Shown piece after piece: positions 7,693-15,095 of a stretch of 17,816 bases of DNA (the stretch's first letter is position 1; every line of letters begins with the position of its first letter). The position numbers and the translations under genes were made by a program. The notes below the pieces were generated by a model that did no database searches, had not been told where the DNA came from, and saw only the letters and a program-made list of their open reading frames with translations. Origin of the DNA: Bacteroidota bacterium (lineage in GTDB: Bacteria > Bacteroidota > Rhodothermia > Rhodothermales > UBA10348); NCBI GenBank assembly GCA_018623785.1, contig JAAZVD010000004.1, positions 1 through 17,816 on the forward strand, written 5' to 3'.

Positions 7693-8660
7693 TGCCGACT
7701 CCCCAGCACCTCACAGACGGTTACCGCTTTTCGAGCATGATGCGCTATCGATTTACTTCTCTCTCTTTGCTGCTTGCCCTCTTCGGAGCTGTGACAATCT
7801 GGACGGGATGCGAAGATCAAGTCAATCCGTTTGTCGAGGAGGACCGCTACTTCACCGTCTTCGGATATCTTGATACAGCCTCCGAACAGCAGTTCGTGCG
7901 CATCATTCCGCTGCGCACGGATTTTGCCTCGCTCGAAGCCGGACAGATTGATGCGACCGTAACTACGCTCGAGGTCGAGACCGGTCAGGTTGTTACATGG
8001 CAGGACTCGCTCATCACGTATGCGGATGGATCTACGGGACATGTTTTTCACGCGCCGTTCCGTCCGGTTCCCGGCTGGACCTATAACCTGAGTGTCGTCC
8101 GAGAGGATGGCAAGCGGGCCGAGACCAGCACGACTATTCCGTTAGTAACCGGGGTGGAGCTGGATGATCCGACGATTTCAGTGGCCGCTGTCTTTCAGAA
8201 GATTCGCTGGACAGACATCGATTTCCCACCGTTCCGGGTCGAGGTGTGGTATCGTTTCCTGAACACCTCGCCCAGCCAGCCGTTTCTCAGTGCGGTTATT
8301 CCCTATGGCAACGTGGCCGAGCAGTACGGGAAATTGGTACAGGGCAACAAGTGGGAGGTCCTGATTCGTCTTACCGAGGACAAGGAAGACGTAACCAAGG
8401 AGCTTGGCATCTCGGACGATGCCGCACCGTTCCTCATGTCAGTGGGCATGCGGCTTACGATGACCAGTGATTCCTGGCGTCCCCCGGATGGTGTCTTCGA
8501 TCAGGAGGTACTGGTTCAGCCGGGGACCTTTTCGAACGTAACGGGCGGCTTTGGTTTCTTCGGTTCCGTTAACCAGTACACCCATGAGTGGACGCTGTCG
8601 CCGGACATCACGTCGCTGATTGGCTACACCTATCCCGGTAAACGGAGCGCCACTGACTGA
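7689..8660 (+). CDS. DUF4249-like lipoprotein, module 2
   Basis: 323 residues from ATG 7689, which overlaps the receptor stop exactly as in module 1. A second ATGATG at 7737 would give a 307-residue protein with a more typical short lipoprotein signal (MMRYRFTSLSLLLALFGA...), so the real start may be 7737. The probable lipidated Cys is in IWTGC-EDQVNP (Cys41 from 7689). It shares with the module 1 lipoprotein the early YLD-x-x-x-E-x-Q-x-x-R-x-x-x-LR pattern and the late NVTGGFGFFGSV motif, supporting a DUF4249-like assignment. It is expected to be an outer-membrane-anchored partner of the preceding receptor; the exact function is unknown. Confidence 0.75.
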   Translation: MMPTPQHLTDGYRFSSMMRYRFTSLSLLLALFGAVTIWTGCEDQVNPFVEEDRYFTVFGYLDTASEQQFVRIIPLRTDFASLEAGQIDATVTTLEVETGQVVTWQDSLITYADGSTGHVFHAPFRPVPGWTYNLSVVREDGKRAETSTTIPLVTGVELDDPTISVAAVFQKIRWTDIDFPPFRVEVWYRFLNTSPSQPFLSAVIPYGNVAEQYGKLVQGNKWEVLIRLTEDKEDVTKELGISDDAAPFLMSVGMRLTMTSDSWRPPDGVFDQEVLVQPGTFSNVTGGFGFFGSVNQYTHEWTLSPDITSLIGYTYPGKRSATD

Positions 8661-8849
8661 GTGGGCCCCGCGTGTCGGGATTACGTTAGCAATCCGAGGA
8701 GGGGTAGGCGCGGCCCTTTTTGCACGAAAAGGCCCTCGAACTTTTGGACGCTGCGTCAAGTAAGACCGCACTCAGATTCCACGGCCTCGGCGCGGCCCTA
8801 CGGCGCGTGTAGTAGGTCGCCCCTGTTTCCCATCCATTCCTGTTTCCGT
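8661..8849 (+). promoter_or_regulatory. Intergenic region before ilvE with hairpin and possible promoter
   Basis: This is a 189-bp gap. An imperfect hairpin at 8712-8734 pairs GGCC-TTTT with AAAA-GGCC, with one bulged C and a TGCACG loop. It has no following T-tract, so it is at best a weak terminator of module 2. TTTTTG at 8717-8722 and AACTTTTG at 8739-8746 (one mismatch to TAnnTTTG) are spaced 16 bp apart and could be a Bacteroidota-type promoter for ilvE. The spacing is short and the call tentative. An open frame runs through this gap into ilvE but reads as a low-complexity Arg/Pro-rich extension, so I do not treat it as coding. Confidence 0.3.
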
Positions 8850-9767
8850 ATGACCAAGGCTGATATCTGGATGAACGGCGAATTCGTGCCGTTTGATAAC
8901 GCAAATGTCCACGTTCTGACGCACGCCTTGCACTACGGCAGCTCTGTTTTCGAGGGGATCCGGTGCTACAAGACCGACAAAGGGTCGGCCATCTTCCGGC
9001 ATGCAGACCACATGCAGCGCCAGATTGATTCGGCGCGTATTTACCGCATGGATCTGGGGTATTCCCGGGAAGAACTTGAGCAGGCTGTCATCGATACGAT
9101 CGTTCGCTCGGGTCTCGAGGCCTGTTACATTCGGCCTCTCTCGTTTCGGGGAATGGGTTCAATGGGTGTAAATCCATATCACAACCCGGTTCACACCATC
9201 ATTGCCGTCTGGGAGTGGGGAGCCTATCTGGGTGCCGAGGCGCTGGAGCAGGGTGTGGATGTGCACGTTGCCTCGTGGAATCGTATGGCTCCCAATACCT
9301 TTCCTGCCTTGGCCAAGGCAGGAGGCAACTACCTCAATGCCGGTCTCGTTAAAATGGACGCAGTGCTGAGTGGATTCACCGAGGGGATCATGCTGAGCAC
9401 AGGCGGTCACGTGGCCGAGGGCTCCGGGGAGAATATTTTCGTGGTCAAAAACGGAAAGCTGTACACCGCCCCGGTTTCCACATCCATTTTGCCGGGCATT
9501 ACGAGGGACAGCATCGTGACGCTAGCTCGCGGCATGGGCCTCGAGGTTGTAGAAGGATTGATTCCGCGGGAAGCGCTCTACGTGGCGGACGAAGTATTCT
9601 TCTCAGGTACTGCCGCTGAGGTAACACCGGTTCGCACCATCGATCACCATGTCATCGGAAGTGGTCAACGGGGACCGATCACGGAGCGGTTGCAGTCGGC
9701 CTTCTTCGACATTGTCCACCGGGGGGAGGATCCTCACGGATGGCTCACCATGGTGCCCGTGGGCTGA
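8850..9767 (+). CDS. ilvE: Branched-chain amino acid aminotransferase
   Basis: 305 residues from ATG 8850, the normal length for class IV bacterial IlvE (about 304-309). It interconverts Val, Leu and Ile with their 2-oxo acids, using 2-oxoglutarate/glutamate and PLP, in the cytoplasm. It shows GSSVFEGIRCY, RPLSFRG, the PLP Schiff-base lysine in LAKAGGNYLNA (K156), GHVAEGSGENIF, LPGITRDSI and the C-terminal FFSGTAAEVTPVR, all closely like E. coli IlvE. The frame stays open upstream to 8661, but that extension is not IlvE-like; starting at MTKADIWMNGEFV matches the family. No other branched-chain pathway gene is adjacent. The leader CCTGTTTCCGT lacks a Shine-Dalgarno motif. Confidence 0.96.
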   Translation: MTKADIWMNGEFVPFDNANVHVLTHALHYGSSVFEGIRCYKTDKGSAIFRHADHMQRQIDSARIYRMDLGYSREELEQAVIDTIVRSGLEACYIRPLSFRGMGSMGVNPYHNPVHTIIAVWEWGAYLGAEALEQGVDVHVASWNRMAPNTFPALAKAGGNYLNAGLVKMDAVLSGFTEGIMLSTGGHVAEGSGENIFVVKNGKLYTAPVSTSILPGITRDSIVTLARGMGLEVVEGLIPREALYVADEVFFSGTAAEVTPVRTIDHHVIGSGQRGPITERLQSAFFDIVHRGEDPHGWLTMVPVG

Positions 9768-9775
9768 TTCAGTTA

Positions 9776-9830
9776 AAGGCACCGTGCGGCGCGGTCTGAG
9801 GCGCGGCGCTTCCATCAGCGAGTGTGCCTT
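9776..9830. terminator. Possible bidirectional terminator between convergent genes
   Basis: The 68-bp space between ilvE (plus) and the second propeller gene (minus) holds a perfect 7-bp inverted repeat, AAGGCAC at 9776-9782 and GTGCCTT at 9824-9830. The 41-nt loop is GC-rich. On the minus strand the arm is followed by TAA rather than a T-tract, so termination efficiency is doubtful. It is listed because of its position at a convergent gene end. Confidence 0.3.
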
Positions 9831-9835
9831 CCCTG

Positions 9836-11077
9836 TCAGAACTCGTAGAGGGTGATGGTCAGTTTCCCCTCCTGTTCGCCTGTAATCAGGACATCAAGGC
9901 GTCCGTTACCGTCGGAGTCGAACCAGTCGAGTGCACCGAAGAGCACCCCGCGCAGGCTGGCAATGCGCAAAAAGCTGAGATCAATATTTTCGAACACCTG
10001 AAGCTTTTGCCCCTCCGGGTCACTCAAATCGTCCTGACCCCAGGTCACGAAGTCCAAGTCCCGATCCCCGTCCATGTCACGGAAATAAGCCCCACCGCCG
10101 AACAGACCGGTCAGGCCTGAAAGGAAGCCCTCATAGGTGTTGCCGCCGTTGTTGCGATAGACCCAGGTTTCACCCCGCAGAATGGTAGGTGCCAATTTAC
10201 CGCCACCGACAAGAATGTCGGCATCGTTGTCAAAGTCGATATCCCCGAACGCTGCACTACCGAAGTAGAGCTCCGGGAAACCGGGATCTTCTAGCGTGAA
10301 TCTGCCAGCGCCATCGTTCGAGAACAATCGGGTCGTGGGCCTGCCGGCGGCCGTAAACCCGCTCACGATCACGTCCATATCGCCATCCTGATCCATGTCG
10401 CTGATATCCAACGATGTTAGGACCAGGGCTTCGAAGGAAGTTGGCCCCGGATAGAAGGACCCGTTTCCCCGACCGAACCAGACACCCATGACTGCGCCCG
10501 TCTCCGATTCACCGCCAAGTACCACATCCATGATACCGTCGCCATTGAAATCGGCCGCATCGGCTTTACTGCGGTGTACGCCTGGCAGTCCTGACGTCCC
10601 GTTCACGAAAAAGGTGCCCCCACCATTGATGTAGATGTCCGTGGCCGGACGATAGGTCGTGGTCGTCGTGGTTTGCTCCTCGACGGCCAGCCCAGTGACC
10701 AGAATGTCGAGACGTCCGTCGTTATTCAGATCACGCCAGATTACCGACCCGCCTTTGACATCACGCTTGGGGAAATCCACGCGCTGGTATACGGCATCAA
10801 TCTTTGGTGCACTGTTTGGAATGGGGGTCACACGACGCTCGACGAATCGGTAGAGTGCCGAATGGACCGTACCGTTTTCCAGTTCTCCCGTCAGGAAGAC
10901 ATCCTCGTCACCATCGCCATCGTAATCACCGGCAGCCAGTGCTCCGAAACGCACCGGTGGCATGCCGACGACACCCGCAATCTGCCGCTGTCCCCAAACG
11001 GGAAGTGTCATAAAAAGACACGCCACCAGGACCAGGCCGCGAACTACGGACCGTCTACCCTTGCCGTTTTGTGTCAT
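9836..11077 (-). CDS. Secreted seven-repeat FG-GAP/VCBS beta-propeller protein, no sorting domain
   Basis: 413 residues. A signal peptide occupies about residues 1-30 (VVRGLVLVACLFMTLPVWG). Seven aspartate-rich calcium-loop repeats start near residues 51, 116, 176, 227, 279, 334 and 387, each of the type D-x-(D/N)-x-(D/N)-G-x-x-D followed by a hydrophobic strand and Gly (for example DYDGDGDEDVFLTG, DMDQDGDMDVIVSG). Seven such repeats at 51-65 residue spacing fit a seven-bladed propeller. A run of six Thr lies at 136-141. Unlike the upstream gene it ends right after blade 7 (LITLYEF-like end) with no Fn3 or T9SS domain, so it may stay periplasmic or leave by another route. It begins 2 bp after the stop of the upstream propeller gene, so the two are very likely co-transcribed. 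Ligand and role are unknown; adhesion or protein/glycan binding is plausible. Confidence 0.85.
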   Translation of the reverse strand: MTQNGKGRRSVVRGLVLVACLFMTLPVWGQRQIAGVVGMPPVRFGALAAGDYDGDGDEDVFLTGELENGTVHSALYRFVERRVTPIPNSAPKIDAVYQRVDFPKRDVKGGSVIWRDLNNDGRLDILVTGLAVEEQTTTTTTYRPATDIYINGGGTFFVNGTSGLPGVHRSKADAADFNGDGIMDVVLGGESETGAVMGVWFGRGNGSFYPGPTSFEALVLTSLDISDMDQDGDMDVIVSGFTAAGRPTTRLFSNDGAGRFTLEDPGFPELYFGSAAFGDIDFDNDADILVGGGKLAPTILRGETWVYRNNGGNTYEGFLSGLTGLFGGGAYFRDMDGDRDLDFVTWGQDDLSDPEGQKLQVFENIDLSFLRIASLRGVLFGALDWFDSDGNGRLDVLITGEQEGKLTITLYEF

Positions 11078-11079
11078 GG

Positions 11080-12951
11080 CTATCGTACCAGCGTCATGGT
11101 TCCGGTAGCAGCATGGCCTGCCGCGCGGACTTCATAGAAGTAGATACCCGAACCAAGCTGCACGCTGGCTCCCTGTCCGTCCCACTCCACCTGATGCTGA
11201 CCTGCTGGCTGCATGCCGAGCAGCATTTGGTCTACTTCCTGCCCCAGCACACTGTAGACAGTCAAGCGTACCGGTGCCGCTTCCGGGAGATCGTAGCGGA
11301 TGGTGGTTCGGGTGCTAAAGGGGTTCGGGTAATTGCTGTATACGGCAAAGCGCTGGGGTAGTACGGCATCTTCCGTATCCACCGACAGGCTGCCTTGCAC
11401 GGTAAAGGACCCTTCGGCAGCGAATTCCGATGCCAAAAAGGCGTTGTTGACGGCCTGAACACTCCAGTAGTAGGTGCCATCTGCCAGACCGTCAACCAGG
11501 AAGGCATCCGAGATCGAGGCATTGCCCGGACCGCTCGTCCAACGTCGCCCCGTAGAAAGATCCGCCATGGCAGATACCACATCAGAGGCTCCGGGCCGGG
11601 TCCCGATACGCACGTTGTAGCTTGTCTGCAGCAGGCCGTCCTCGAGTGAGGAGGGGGCCTGCCAGGAGAGGAGGGCCTGCCGATTGTTCACACTGGCCAT
11701 AAGGGCTGACGGAGCACCGGGGAGGGCCGGAATGACCTGGCGCTTGTTTTCGTAGATGTTGGTAAAGGAGGGCCCCAGACTGGAGGTACCGGTGGCAATG
11801 AGATCCAGATCGCCATCCCCATCGAAGTCCCCAAAAGAGGCATCCGAGAAAACACCTCCCACCAACAGCGTGGCCGGCATGAATCCATCGCTACCGTCAT
11901 TACGGAAGATATAGGCCGAACGCCGTCCGATGGCCGCTTCGGCGCCGTAGACCAGAAGGTCTAGATCGCCATCATGATCATAGTCTCCCCAGGTTACCTC
12001 ACCAGTCAAAACACCGGGCAGCGCATGGCTGGAGGGAGCAAAAGCACCGCCATTGTTTTCCCAGATCTCGAGGCGACCCTCAAAAATCAATTCCGAAACG
12101 CTACCACCGGACACTACTAGGTCCAGGTCGCCGTCGCTGTCATAATCCCCCAGGTCTACCGATGAGAAGGCGACCGCAGGATACGATGCACTTACCTCTG
12201 AGAACGCCCCCCCATCATTGCGCAGAACCTGCGTCGTGAACCCATTGTCCGAGGCTCCGGATATGACCACATCGACATCCAGATCCCCATCGATATCTCC
12301 AAGAACCACATCTCCGTATCCAATAGCCGGCAATACATCCGTCTGCGCAGCAAAGCGGCCGCTGCCGTCGTTGTATCCTATCGCTGTGGTCAGTACGTCG
12401 TCCGAGGTTACACCTATCATGACGACATCCAGATCGCCATCGCCATCCATGTCCGCCCAGGCCGAGGCGGACGAATGCAGGTCCGGCAAGCCATGCTCCT
12501 CGATGACGGCCATGGTTCCGTCAGGAGACAGCCGGTAGAGGCGGGTGGCCGCCGCGTAGGGCCAGTTTGCTGTCGTTGAGCCGGAAACCAGTACATCCAG
12601 ATCGCCATCGCCATCCACATCGGCAAAGGAGGAGGAGGAGTAGAGCACCTGTTGCATCGCCCCAGGCAGCGCCCGGAATCGGTGCACACCGTTTTCCAGA
12701 CCGTCATTCATGAAAAGGTGCGTGCCTACTACACCTGCCGTGGAACCAGCCAGCAGGAGGTCCAGGTCGCCGTCGGCATCAACGTCCCCCCAGTCGGCCG
12801 AGCCATGCTCGATAGCGGGAAGATCATGCCCGGAAACACTGAAGGTAAACGGTTGAGTAACAGGCTGGGCCGAAGCCACTATCGGGAGCAGCCATAGAGA
12901 GGCTACGACCAGATAAGCGATGCGCGAAAGGGCCGTTTGGGCAGATGCCAT
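11080..12951 (-). CDS. Secreted seven-repeat FG-GAP/VCBS propeller protein with Fn3 and T9SS sorting domains
   Basis: 623 residues from ATG 12951. The open frame extends to 13074, but the ATG at 12951 directly begins a signal peptide (cleavage near ASA-QP, residue 29). Seven D-x-D-x-D-G-D-x-D calcium loops start at residues 56, 111, 167, 219, 269, 323 and 375; the fourth (DIDGDLDVD) has Leu in place of the central Gly. This fits a seven-bladed integrin-alpha-like/VCBS propeller. A fibronectin type III domain covers about 412-518 (LSWQAPSS, YYWSVQAVN). The end (about 535-623) is a T9SS type A sorting domain with YPNPF at 541-545, LTVYSVLGQEV and GIYFYEV. It should be exported by T9SS and displayed at or shed from the surface. 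It is the first gene of a two-gene unit with the 9836-11077 protein. Adhesion or matrix binding is inferred only. Confidence 0.92.
   Translation of the reverse strand: MASAQTALSRIAYLVVASLWLLPIVASAQPVTQPFTFSVSGHDLPAIEHGSADWGDVDADGDLDLLLAGSTAGVVGTHLFMNDGLENGVHRFRALPGAMQQVLYSSSSFADVDGDGDLDVLVSGSTTANWPYAAATRLYRLSPDGTMAVIEEHGLPDLHSSASAWADMDGDGDLDVVMIGVTSDDVLTTAIGYNDGSGRFAAQTDVLPAIGYGDVVLGDIDGDLDVDVVISGASDNGFTTQVLRNDGGAFSEVSASYPAVAFSSVDLGDYDSDGDLDLVVSGGSVSELIFEGRLEIWENNGGAFAPSSHALPGVLTGEVTWGDYDHDGDLDLLVYGAEAAIGRRSAYIFRNDGSDGFMPATLLVGGVFSDASFGDFDGDGDLDLIATGTSSLGPSFTNIYENKRQVIPALPGAPSALMASVNNRQALLSWQAPSSLEDGLLQTSYNVRIGTRPGASDVVSAMADLSTGRRWTSGPGNASISDAFLVDGLADGTYYWSVQAVNNAFLASEFAAEGSFTVQGSLSVDTEDAVLPQRFAVYSNYPNPFSTRTTIRYDLPEAAPVRLTVYSVLGQEVDQMLLGMQPAGQHQVEWDGQGASVQLGSGIYFYEVRAAGHAATGTMTLVR
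12425..12617. repeat. 25-bp identical DNA repeat within the propeller gene
   Basis: The stretches 12425-12449 and 12593-12617 are identical over 25 bp and lie 168 bp (56 codons) apart. They encode the calcium loops of blades 3 and 2 (DGDGDLDV). Identity at DNA level, including third positions, suggests recent blade duplication or gene conversion. Confidence 0.75.
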
Positions 12952-13105
12952 GAGGTTTGGCGGTGGCAGGAGATGATTCGTGTGCAGAGAAATATTTGAC
13001 GCCGGAGGGCGCGGATTCATTCCCCGCGCTGGGCGAGGAGCTCCCCGGGGGAGGCAGCCCGCGAAAAGTAACAATAACCTACCTCGGAAACCGTGTTGGA
13101 CACGG
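12952..13105 (-). promoter_or_regulatory. Leader/promoter region of the propeller operon, hairpin-rich
   Basis: This 154-bp gap lies between the transporter gene and the first propeller gene. On the minus strand TACTTTTC (13070 to 13063) is one base off the Bacteroidota -7 motif TAnnTTTG, with a poor upstream TTTC about 16 bp away. Downstream of it lie two GC-rich hairpins: a 5-bp stem at 13041-13053 around CCCGG, and a perfect 6-bp GCGCGG/CCGCGC stem at 13009-13014 and 13024-13029 with a 9-nt loop. If the promoter is right the mRNA leader is about 105 nt and structured. The promoter call is weak; the hairpins are plain in the sequence. Confidence 0.35.
13088..13105 (-). terminator. Hairpin abutting the transporter stop codon
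   Basis: Immediately after the TGA of the transporter gene, the minus strand reads CCGTGT-CCA-ACACGG then TTT. This is a perfect 6-bp stem with a 3-nt loop (13091-13105) followed by three T (13088-13090). The position is ideal for an intrinsic terminator, but the T-run is short. Confidence 0.45.
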
Positions 13106-13876
13106 TCATTCTGCCGACTGCTGTGCTGCCTCGATCGGTTGCACAGGATGTCCTTCTTCGGCTGCGTGAATCATCTCATCGGCCAGCGCTTCCCCAAGAT
13201 ACCGATCCATGACCCAGTGGGCGGCGTAAATAAGCGGTGTGATGAGAATGGCGATGATGAACTTATAGGAGTAGTTGAACAGCGTTATTGCTACGATTTC
13301 CCCGAATGAGAGCTGTCCAAAGAACGCCACGGTCAACACGATGAAAGTGTCGATGAACTGCGAGCCAAACGTTGACCCGGTAGCGCGCAGCCACAAATGT
13401 TTGCCCTTGGTCAGGCCGCGCAGCCAATGGAACAGGGTGATGTCGGCCAGCTGACCAAGCGTGTAAGCCACCAGGCTCCCGATGATGACACGGCCCGTGG
13501 CACCGAAAACCGTGTCGAAAGCCTCTCCCGGCACAGGGGAAATGGAGGAGGTTGGCACGCCCATGGCCAGTTGCAGGAGCCCGAACTCGAAAATAATCAT
13601 GGTCATACCGATCCAGGTGACGAATCGGATGCCGGGCTTGCCAAAATACTCGTTCAAGAGGTCCGTGATGATGAACGTGATGGGGAAGGCCAACACGCCG
13701 GCCGTCATCACAACCTCATCGAAGGCCACACCGAAGATGGTAATGGTGAAGGGCAGGGTGAACGCCGTAAAAAATTTGCTGGCCGTAGCTTCGGCCACGA
13801 CCAGGGCTGTCAGAAAAATGGCCGTACAAACGACAAAAAGCTTCTGGGGACGGGACAGGTGGTAGGCTTGTCTCAT
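13106..13876 (-). CDS. yhhQ: Queuosine precursor transporter, YhhQ/VUT family
   Basis: 256 residues with about six hydrophobic helices (roughly 12-30, 42-70, 82-105, 126-147, 174-190 and 196-223). The family signatures are visible: FIITDLLNEYFGK (68-80) and GQLADITLFHWLRGLTKGKHLWLR (in part, 141-164) followed by GSQFIDTFIV. Members of this family (Vut_1) import preQ0/preQ1 or related deazapurines across the inner membrane for queuosine modification of tRNA; the assignment rests on sequence resemblance. A charged, Gln/Glu-rich cytoplasmic tail follows the last helix. It starts 29 bp downstream of the histidine kinase stop on the same strand, so it may be read from the two-component transcript. 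No other queuosine pathway gene is in the window. A hairpin abuts its stop. Confidence 0.9.
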   Translation of the reverse strand: MRQAYHLSRPQKLFVVCTAIFLTALVVAEATASKFFTAFTLPFTITIFGVAFDEVVMTAGVLAFPITFIITDLLNEYFGKPGIRFVTWIGMTMIIFEFGLLQLAMGVPTSSISPVPGEAFDTVFGATGRVIIGSLVAYTLGQLADITLFHWLRGLTKGKHLWLRATGSTFGSQFIDTFIVLTVAFFGQLSFGEIVAITLFNYSYKFIIAILITPLIYAAHWVMDRYLGEALADEMIHAAEEGHPVQPIEAAQQSAE

Positions 13877-13905
13877 GAGTGTTTGTGTAGTGTAAGGCCC
13901 CTGTT

Positions 13906-15018
13906 TCAGTCGTAGGAGTGCTCTTCTTCCACGTGCGCAACCGCAAGCACGAAGCTGAAGGTGGATCCCTTGCCGAGAGCGCTCGAAACAGCCAGTTCCT
14001 GATCGTGCGCGGCCAGGATGTGCTTGACAATGGACAGCCCAAGACCCGTGCCTCCGGCCGAGCGGGAACGGCTTTTGTCGACGCGGAAAAAGCGCTCTGT
14101 CAGGCGGATCAGATCTTCCTTGGCTACCCCTACCCCCTGATCCCGGACGGAAAACTTCACCACGTCCCGTTTGCGTCGGGTGCGCAGACGAATGGATACC
14201 GTTCCTTCTTCGTTGGAGTACTTAATGGCGTTGTCCACGAGATTGACCACCACCTGTCGTATCTGGGAGGGGTCCCCGTAGACCGGGGGGAGCTTGCGTT
14301 CAAACGACGTCTTGATGGCAATGGAGCGCTTACGGGCTTGGGGCTCTACGGAATCGACGACATCATTGACCAAACGCTTCATACTAAAGGCAGACTTCTC
14401 CATTTCAAGCTGTCCTGTTTCCAGGCGCGCAATCTCGGAAAGGTCCCGTGCCAGATTACTGAGGCGGTCTGCGTTGCGGATGATCTTCTCTACGAAGGAT
14501 CGATTGACGGCTGCATCTTCGAGAGCGCCGTCCTTGAGGGTCTCGGCAAACCCCCGAATCGAAAAGATGGGGGTCTTGAGTTCGTGGGAAATATTGCCCA
14601 AGAAATCCCGACGATAGGTTTCCATCTTCTTGAGCTCCGAGAATTCGCGCTCCAGTACACGGCCTGTCCGGTAGACCTGTCGGATGATATCATTGAGTTC
14701 GTCGCCCCGATCTACCTGGGCCAGATCCAGCGCCTCGAAGTCGTACTTACGAATGTTCTTTAGAACTCGTCGCGCCAGTGCGAGCCGCGCCGATGCATGG
14801 TGATATGCCGCCACATAGGCGCCGATCATGCTCAGAAACACCACTACGACGGAAATACTGAAAGTCCAGGCGTCCCACAGCAAGGACAGCAAAAGGCTCG
14901 CTAGCGCCATACCCGCTCCAGTTGACAGGCCTATTTTCGTGGCCAGTCGGTGCCCGAAAGGAGCTGGTGCTGCATCAAGCAGCTTGCCAACATCTGGGAT
15001 CGACGGGGAATCGGACAT
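13906..15018 (-). CDS. PhoR-like sensor histidine kinase without extracytoplasmic sensor domain
   Basis: 370 residues from ATG 15018; the frame stays open to a GTG at 15099, but that extension (MLMPCPALMPCLAL) derives from an intergenic tandem repeat and is unlikely to be real. Two helices at about 29-48 and 51-72 are joined by only a few residues (DAWT), leaving no periplasmic domain. A linker of about 70 residues leads to the HisKA H-box FLGNISHELKTP (phospho-acceptor H145). The HATPase_c domain shows the N-box NLVDNAIKYS (N259, N263), G1 DQGVGV (D293), RFFRVDKSRS and G2 GTGLGLS (323-329). It autophosphorylates from ATP and very probably passes the phosphate to the regulator encoded just upstream. 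H-box and overall order resemble PhoR/WalK-type kinases; the signal is unknown. Confidence 0.93.
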   Translation of the reverse strand: MSDSPSIPDVGKLLDAAPAPFGHRLATKIGLSTGAGMALASLLLSLLWDAWTFSISVVVVFLSMIGAYVAAYHHASARLALARRVLKNIRKYDFEALDLAQVDRGDELNDIIRQVYRTGRVLEREFSELKKMETYRRDFLGNISHELKTPIFSIRGFAETLKDGALEDAAVNRSFVEKIIRNADRLSNLARDLSEIARLETGQLEMEKSAFSMKRLVNDVVDSVEPQARKRSIAIKTSFERKLPPVYGDPSQIRQVVVNLVDNAIKYSNEEGTVSIRLRTRRKRDVVKFSVRDQGVGVAKEDLIRLTERFFRVDKSRSRSAGGTGLGLSIVKHILAAHDQELAVSSALGKGSTFSFVLAVAHVEEEHSYD

Positions 15019-15059
15019 TGGAGCCGGGGAGATGAAAGGCTTGAAATGGAACGGTCGCA

Positions 15060-15095
15060 ACGCCAGGCAAGGCATCAGCGCTGGGCAAGGCATCA
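15060..15095. repeat. Two tandem 18-bp repeats between regulator and kinase genes
   Basis: On the minus strand TGATGCCTTGCC-CAGCGC (15095-15078) is followed directly by TGATGCCTTGCC-TGGCGT (15077-15060), 15 of 18 bases identical. They lie in the 187-bp gap between the response regulator stop and the kinase start. They could be a protein-binding site or a simple slippage duplication. The rest of the gap shows only a short hairpin GCCGA-CCT-TCGGC at 15176-15188 with no T-tract. Confidence 0.6.

Noticed and set aside
8661..8849. N-terminal extension of IlvE
   Set aside because: The frame is open, but the 63-residue extension is Arg/Pro/Ser-rich and unlike any IlvE; the family N-terminus begins at 8850.
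10000..12800. Periodic GATCGCCATC-like repeats considered as a CRISPR or tandem-repeat array
   Set aside because: They are coding repeats for aspartate-rich calcium loops in the propeller genes, with variable sequence between and no spacer structure.
12952..13074. N-terminal extension of the upstream propeller protein
   Set aside because: It would put about 40 Pro/Arg-rich residues before an intact signal peptide and would translate through GC-rich hairpins; ATG 12951 gives a standard secreted protein.
13918..14763. Plus-strand open frame of 281 codons opposite the histidine kinase
   Set aside because: The kinase has all catalytic boxes on the minus strand; the plus-strand translation shows no family features.
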